Positions 6,855-10,024 of a stretch of 10,024 nucleotides of DNA are shown piece by piece; position 1 is the first letter of the stretch; every line of letters begins with the position of its first letter. A program made the translations under genes and the position numbers. Origin of the DNA: Chloroflexota bacterium. GTDB taxonomy: Bacteria; Chloroflexota; Limnocylindria; P2-11E. The stretch is from the NCBI GenBank assembly GCA_005881085.1, contig VBGU01000062.1, forward strand, positions 1 to 10,024. The letters are read 5' to 3'. The notes under the pieces were generated by a model. That model did not search any database, was not told the origin of the DNA, and saw nothing but the letters and a program-made list of their open reading frames with translations.

Positions 6855-7676
6855 TCAATATTGGGCGAGCATCCCACGGCGGCGCATGGTCAGCTCGGCG
6901 CGCGCGAAGGCCCAGCGCCCGAGCGGATAGGTCAACCCGGTAAGAATCACCAACACCAAGTACTCGAGACCGGTGTCGAACAGTGGTCGCGAGCCGAGCG
7001 CCTGCGACCGCAAGATGTCGATCGCATACGTCGTCGGCAGCGCGAAAGCGATCGGCTGCAGGACGCCAGGTAGGAGCGTCACCGGGAACGCTGTCCCCGA
7101 CATGGTGCCGACGACGAACTGCATCGTGTCCACGAAGAAGTTCGCCTCGCGGATGATCAGGACGACCGCCGCAAGCAGATAGGCGATTCCCACCATGGCA
7201 AGGATCGCGAGGCCGACTGCCGGCAGCGCGATGAGCATTTCGGGCCGAAGTCGGAGACCGAGGAACCAGATGCCGAACGCGAACAGCACGGTCTGGGAGA
7301 GCACGAACCAGAACATGCCGCCGAGCGCACGTCCGATGATGAAGGTCTCGTGGCGCGTCGGGGTCAGCCACGATGGCTCCAGAGTGCCCATGTCCATCTC
7401 ACTCCGGAGGGAAAAGGCGATCCCCCAGAACGCGATCGCGATGAGGCCGCCCACGAGGCCTCCGAGGAAGATGAATCCCGGCAGGTCCTCGGTGCCAAGC
7501 GTTGCCGAGAGTCCCGGTTGGCGCCCGTTCACGGCGAAAGCCGCGCCGAACAAGAACGCGGGAATGACGAATTGGTAGAGCGGCGTGAAGACGGTGCCGG
7601 CGACGGCGATGCGGTAGCGCGAAAAGCTCCGGATGTCCTTGCGCGCGACCGCGAGAGCGGCCCGTATGTCGCCCAT
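6855..7676 (-). CDS. ABC-2 type transporter permease, second copy
   Basis: This is a 273-residue inner-membrane permease and a divergent paralogue of the gene before it. Shared landmarks in the same order are DIRAALAVARKDIR at the N-terminus, LRSEMDMGTLEPSWLTP in the cytoplasmic loop (about 90-106), FPVTLLPG before the last helices, LPTTYAIDILR after it, and a basic C-terminal tail RRRGMLAQY (the first copy ends RRSGMLSRF). Hydrophobic segments fall near residues 24-48, 66-90, 112-140, 148-175, 183-205 and 236-256. The ATG start has no spacer from the TAG of the first permease, and no Shine-Dalgarno motif is visible, so reinitiation by the same ribosome is likely. It is followed by a 55-nt spacer, the largest gap in the window, so the transporter operon may end or be modulated here. 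Confidence 0.93.
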   Translation of the reverse strand: MGDIRAALAVARKDIRSFSRYRIAVAGTVFTPLYQFVIPAFLFGAAFAVNGRQPGLSATLGTEDLPGFIFLGGLVGGLIAIAFWGIAFSLRSEMDMGTLEPSWLTPTRHETFIIGRALGGMFWFVLSQTVLFAFGIWFLGLRLRPEMLIALPAVGLAILAMVGIAYLLAAVVLIIREANFFVDTMQFVVGTMSGTAFPVTLLPGVLQPIAFALPTTYAIDILRSQALGSRPLFDTGLEYLVLVILTGLTYPLGRWAFARAELTMRRRGMLAQY

Positions 7677-8516
7677 CTAGAACCGGCTGAGCATGCCCGA
7701 ACGTCGCGCGCTCGTTTCGAGGAAACGGAAGACGGCGATCGCGAGCAGGGCCGTGAGCATCGCGATGGTCAGCACGATCGCGACGTGCGGGGCCACCTCG
7801 GCGAGACCCGCGCCCTGGAGCAGAACGCGCCGCAGGTCCTCGACGATGTACGTCGGCGGCATGAGCCAGGCCCACACCTGCGCCCACCCAGGCAGCATCG
7901 CGACCGGGAACGTGATGCCGCAGGCAAGAACGAACATTCCCCGGATCAGCTGGACGATCGGGGCGACTTCTCCGAAGCGCAGCACGGTCGCGGCGAACAG
8001 AGTGCCGATCGCGTAGAGAGCCGGAACACCCAAAATGACAACGACCGCGGCTTGCAGCACGGCGCCCAGCGGGGGCACCACACCGAAGAGCACCCAGAGG
8101 GCGACCCCCATCACGACGAACGTCGCGGCCATCGGGATAAGCGTCGCGACGCCTGGCCCGAAGAGAGGCACAAGCCGAGATGCCGGCGTGACGAAGACCG
8201 CCTCGAGCGACCCGCGCACCTGCTCCTGTCGCAACGCGGTCCCCGAGCCCCAGAGCAGGCTGGAGAGCCACATGTACATCGCGTAGCCGACGAAGACGAA
8301 ACCGGCGACGTTCGTGCTGCCGGCCCGTTCGGCGAACGCGGCGAGCGCCTGCGGGTCGTTTCCCGAATAGGCGTGACCCATGAGCACCCACGATGCCGGC
8401 AGCAGGACCGGCCAGAACAGAAGCCCGAGGAAGAGCGTCGGGTAGCGTCGCTGCTGACGCAGTTCCTTCCGAGCCGCCGCGAAGAACGCCCGGATGTCCG
8501 CGGCCAAGAGGCTCAT
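7677..8516 (-). CDS. ABC-2 type transporter permease, first copy
   Basis: This is a 279-residue inner-membrane permease, close to the usual 250-280 residues for DrrB-like ABC-2 permeases. A basic amphipathic N-terminal segment (DIRAFFAAARKELR) is followed by about six hydrophobic segments near residues 25-46, 68-92, 118-140, 150-178, 184-210 and 242-266. The cytoplasmic loop has LRQEQVRGSLEAVFVTP, the family's 'E...GTLE.l..tP' region that contacts the ATPase. The FPVAMLP segment before the last helix is also typical. It aligns by eye over its whole length with the following permease, so the two probably form a heterodimeric channel with two copies of the single ATPase. The ATG overlaps the ATPase stop (ATGA). 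The TAG stop is followed immediately by the next permease's ATG in the same frame. Substrate unknown. Confidence 0.93.
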   Translation of the reverse strand: MSLLAADIRAFFAAARKELRQQRRYPTLFLGLLFWPVLLPASWVLMGHAYSGNDPQALAAFAERAGSTNVAGFVFVGYAMYMWLSSLLWGSGTALRQEQVRGSLEAVFVTPASRLVPLFGPGVATLIPMAATFVVMGVALWVLFGVVPPLGAVLQAAVVVILGVPALYAIGTLFAATVLRFGEVAPIVQLIRGMFVLACGITFPVAMLPGWAQVWAWLMPPTYIVEDLRRVLLQGAGLAEVAPHVAIVLTIAMLTALLAIAVFRFLETSARRSGMLSRF

Positions 8517-9523
8517 TCGCGCAGCGCGCGGCCGGTGACCGCGAGAAACACGTCCTCGAGAGTCACGGGAACTACTTCGACATGGCGGATCGTGGCACCG
8601 GTCGATCGCGCGGCATCGAACGCCGCAGGAACGAAATCTCGCGCGGAGGCGCAGTGCGCGGTGACCGCCAGCGTTCCGTTCGAACGCTCGCTCCGCGCGA
8701 CCGTTGCGCTCCGCGCGAGGCGGTCGATCACCGGTCGCTCGTCGCCGTCCAGGGCGATCTCGAGATGCACGACCTCCTCCGCGCGGATCGTCCGCTTCAA
8801 AGCCGCGGGGGTGTCCAGGGCGACGATGCGACCGTGGTCGATGATCGCGACGCGGTCGCAGAGCTGGTCTGCCTCCTCCATGTAATGCGTCGTGAGCAAG
8901 ACCGTCCGGCCTTGTGCCTTGAGCTCGCGGACCCTGTCGCGCAGGTCGCGCGAAGCCTGGGGGTCGAGCCCGACTGTCGGCTCGTCGAGTACCACGAGCG
9001 GAGGATTGGGCAGGAGCGCCCGCGCCAGCGCGAGACGCTGCCGCATGCCGGTGGAGTACCGCTCCACGTAATCGTCGGCGCGGTCGGCGAGCTTCACGGC
9101 GGCCAGTACGTTCGCGATGCGCGCCTTCGTCTCACCCGGCGGCACGTGGTACAGCGCCGCGAAGTATTCGAGGTTCTCGCGGCCGGTGAGCTTCCAGTAG
9201 AGGCTCCGTTCTCCGGAGAGCATCGCGCCGAGCCGTGCGCGCACTTCGCGCGGCCGCGTGAGGGGATCGATGCCGAGGACGCGGATCGTGCCGCTCGTCG
9301 GGATGAGGAGCGTGGCGAGCATCTTCATCGTCGTCGTCTTGCCCGCGCCGTTCGGCCCGAGGAGGCCGAAGATCTCACCAGGCTCTACGACGAGATCGAT
9401 CCCATCCACGGCACGGAAGCGATCGCGCTTGTCGGGCTCGCGGCGGATCCGCTGCCAGATCGTCCGTCTGCCGCGCTCGAAGACCTTGACGAGGTCCTTC
9501 GTCTCAACGGCAGCGACGGTCAC
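8513..9523 (-). CDS. ABC-2 type transporter ATP-binding subunit (NatA/DrrA-like)
   Basis: This 336-residue cytoplasmic ATPase would power export through the two permeases encoded next. Visible motifs are Walker A GPNGAGKTT (56-64), signature YSTGMRQRL (156-164, a variant of LSGGQ), Walker B with VVLDEPTVGLD (catalytic Glu181), and the H-loop His213 in LLTTHYMEEAD. A charged insertion of about 20 residues (17-37) lies between the first strands, as in some NatA-like subunits. The expected Q-loop glutamine is absent: the segment before LYWKLTGREN reads AMLSGERS. The C-terminal region (about 230-336) resembles the regulatory tail of DrrA-type ATPases and ends with LEDVFLAVTGR, a typical closing motif. 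The GTG start overlaps the SHOCT gene stop, and the TGA stop overlaps the ATG of the first permease. Substrate is unknown; drug, lipid, polysaccharide or ion export are all possible. Confidence 0.95.
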   Translation of the reverse strand: MTVAAVETKDLVKVFERGRRTIWQRIRREPDKRDRFRAVDGIDLVVEPGEIFGLLGPNGAGKTTTMKMLATLLIPTSGTIRVLGIDPLTRPREVRARLGAMLSGERSLYWKLTGRENLEYFAALYHVPPGETKARIANVLAAVKLADRADDYVERYSTGMRQRLALARALLPNPPLVVLDEPTVGLDPQASRDLRDRVRELKAQGRTVLLTTHYMEEADQLCDRVAIIDHGRIVALDTPAALKRTIRAEEVVHLEIALDGDERPVIDRLARSATVARSERSNGTLAVTAHCASARDFVPAAFDAARSTGATIRHVEVVPVTLEDVFLAVTGRALRE

Positions 9524-9948
9524 TCCACGAAGATCTCTACCCGGTCCTCATCGTCGGCGATATCGACGATCTTTCCGGGAAAGTCGACGGTGCGGAGCAG
9601 CTCGTCGAGGTCGATGCCGAATTTCCCAAGATGCCCGCGTACCAGACCGCTCGACGCCAGCTTCATCTTCCCGACCCTCGCGATGGCGAGCGGGATGGCG
9701 ACGTTGACCTTCTGCTCGCCGTCCTCAGTGACGCGGATGCGCAGGATCCGTCCCCTTCCGCCCGAGCCCGGGGGTGCCGTCGGCGGGGACGGAGGCGTGG
9801 GCGGGAACGGCGCAAAGGGAGGGCGCGGCGGGCGCGTGGTTCCTTCTTCGACGTCGCCGAGTGCGCGAAGCAGGCGGTAGGCCTGCTCGACATCGATCTT
9901 CCCCTCCGCGAGCAGCTGGAGGACCTGCTTGCCTTCTTCGCTCGGCAC
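9520..9948 (-). CDS. SHOCT-like domain protein with proline-rich linker
   Basis: This is a 142-residue soluble protein with no signal peptide or membrane segment. Residues 5-30 form a SHOCT-like helical hairpin (VLQLLAEGKIDVEQAYRLL), like the N-terminus of YvlB/LiaX-type proteins. Residues 39-60 are a very proline-rich, probably unstructured linker with repeated PP pairs. Residues 67-142 form a compact domain (ILRIRV ... VNVAIPLAIARVG ... GIDLDELL ... GKIVDI ... DRVEIFVE) that I recall from uncharacterised SHOCT-like proteins of Chloroflexota and related groups. The GTG start directly follows the TAG of the preceding gene, with an AAGGGA Shine-Dalgarno-like motif 7 nt upstream. The stop overlaps the start of the ABC ATPase gene as GTGA, so the two are likely co-translated. 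A regulatory or membrane-stress accessory role for the transporter is inferred from context; the biochemical function is unknown. Confidence 0.8.
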   Translation of the reverse strand: MPSEEGKQVLQLLAEGKIDVEQAYRLLRALGDVEEGTTRPPRPPFAPFPPTPPSPPTAPPGSGGRGRILRIRVTEDGEQKVNVAIPLAIARVGKMKLASSGLVRGHLGKFGIDLDELLRTVDFPGKIVDIADDEDRVEIFVE

Positions 9949-10024
9949 CTAGAAGTCCCTTCGCGTCTCGTCGAGCTTTGCTGCCACCTCGTCCACGCTC
10001 ACTTCGCCTCGCGCAAGACGCTCG
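9949..10024 (-). CDS. C-terminal end of a protein ending in a SHOCT-like helix motif (partial)
   Basis: Only the last 24 codons are in the window; the gene continues beyond the right edge. The readable tail contains LARGEVSVDEVAAKL and ends in RRDF followed by TAG. The pattern 'L-A-x-G-[EK]-[IV]-[ST]-V-[ED]-[ED]-x' is the helix-turn-helix hairpin seen in SHOCT and SHOCT-like (YvlB N-terminal type) motifs, and it resembles the start of the next gene (LLAEGKIDVEQAYRLL). The frame is open without interruption to the window edge and its stop abuts the next gene's start, which supports a real gene in the same operon. The main domain of the protein cannot be seen, so no function is assigned; a YvlB-like or other small envelope-regulatory protein is possible. 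Confidence 0.6.
   Translation of the reverse strand, partial: ERLARGEVSVDEVAAKLDETRRDF

Noticed and set aside
6800..6877. Upstream extension of the YvlD-like gene by 26 codons
   Set aside because: The added residues are polar, overlap the permease gene, and precede the family's usual N-terminus at MKIVWRAL.
7350..9880. Overlapping plus-strand open frames of about 500 codons opposite the ABC transporter genes
   Set aside because: They are antisense to clear transporter genes, low in complexity, and have no credible start site or domain.

Overview
This is a gene-dense, high-G+C bacterial window. All twelve recognisable genes lie on the minus strand, so transcription runs from base 10024 down to base 1. 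I see a partial gene at the right edge, eleven complete genes, and possibly the first codons of another gene at the left edge. Only two junctions have any spacer: 55 nt before the YvlD-like gene and 22 nt before secG. Every other pair overlaps by 1 to 19 nt or abuts with no spacer, which suggests long polycistronic transcription with translational coupling. The high G+C, the secG / glycolysis / rapZ gene set and the non-lipoprotein solute-binding protein suggest a Chloroflexota-like lineage (for example Limnocylindria or Dormibacteria). That placement is from gene content and memory, not from a search, and is tentative.

In transcription order, the first module (10024 to about 6430) looks like an envelope or export block. 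It holds the tail of a protein ending in a SHOCT-like helix, a small SHOCT-like protein with a proline-rich linker, an ABC-2 transporter (one ATPase and two paralogous permeases), and a four-helix membrane protein of the YvlD / phage_holin_4_2 family. SHOCT-like and YvlD-like proteins also occur together in the Bacillus yvlABCD operon, so an envelope-stress role is a reasonable inference, but the transported substrate is unknown.

The second module (about 6446 to 3284) is rapZ, tpiA and gpmI: a P-loop regulator of amino-sugar or central metabolism followed by two glycolytic enzymes. The yvcK and whiA genes that commonly follow rapZ, and the gap and pgk genes that often sit beside tpiA, are not between them here.

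The third module (3287 to 20) is a multi-pass membrane protein resembling GT-C glycosyltransferases, the translocase subunit SecG, and a family 5 (Opp/Dpp-type) extracellular solute-binding protein with a Sec signal peptide but no lipobox and no adjacent permeases.

There are no tRNA or rRNA genes, CRISPR arrays or insertion sequences. I found no clearly undescribed system. The most unusual structural signal is that the only three TAG stop codons in the window are each followed immediately, in frame and with no spacer, by the start codon of the next gene, while every other gene ends in TGA.
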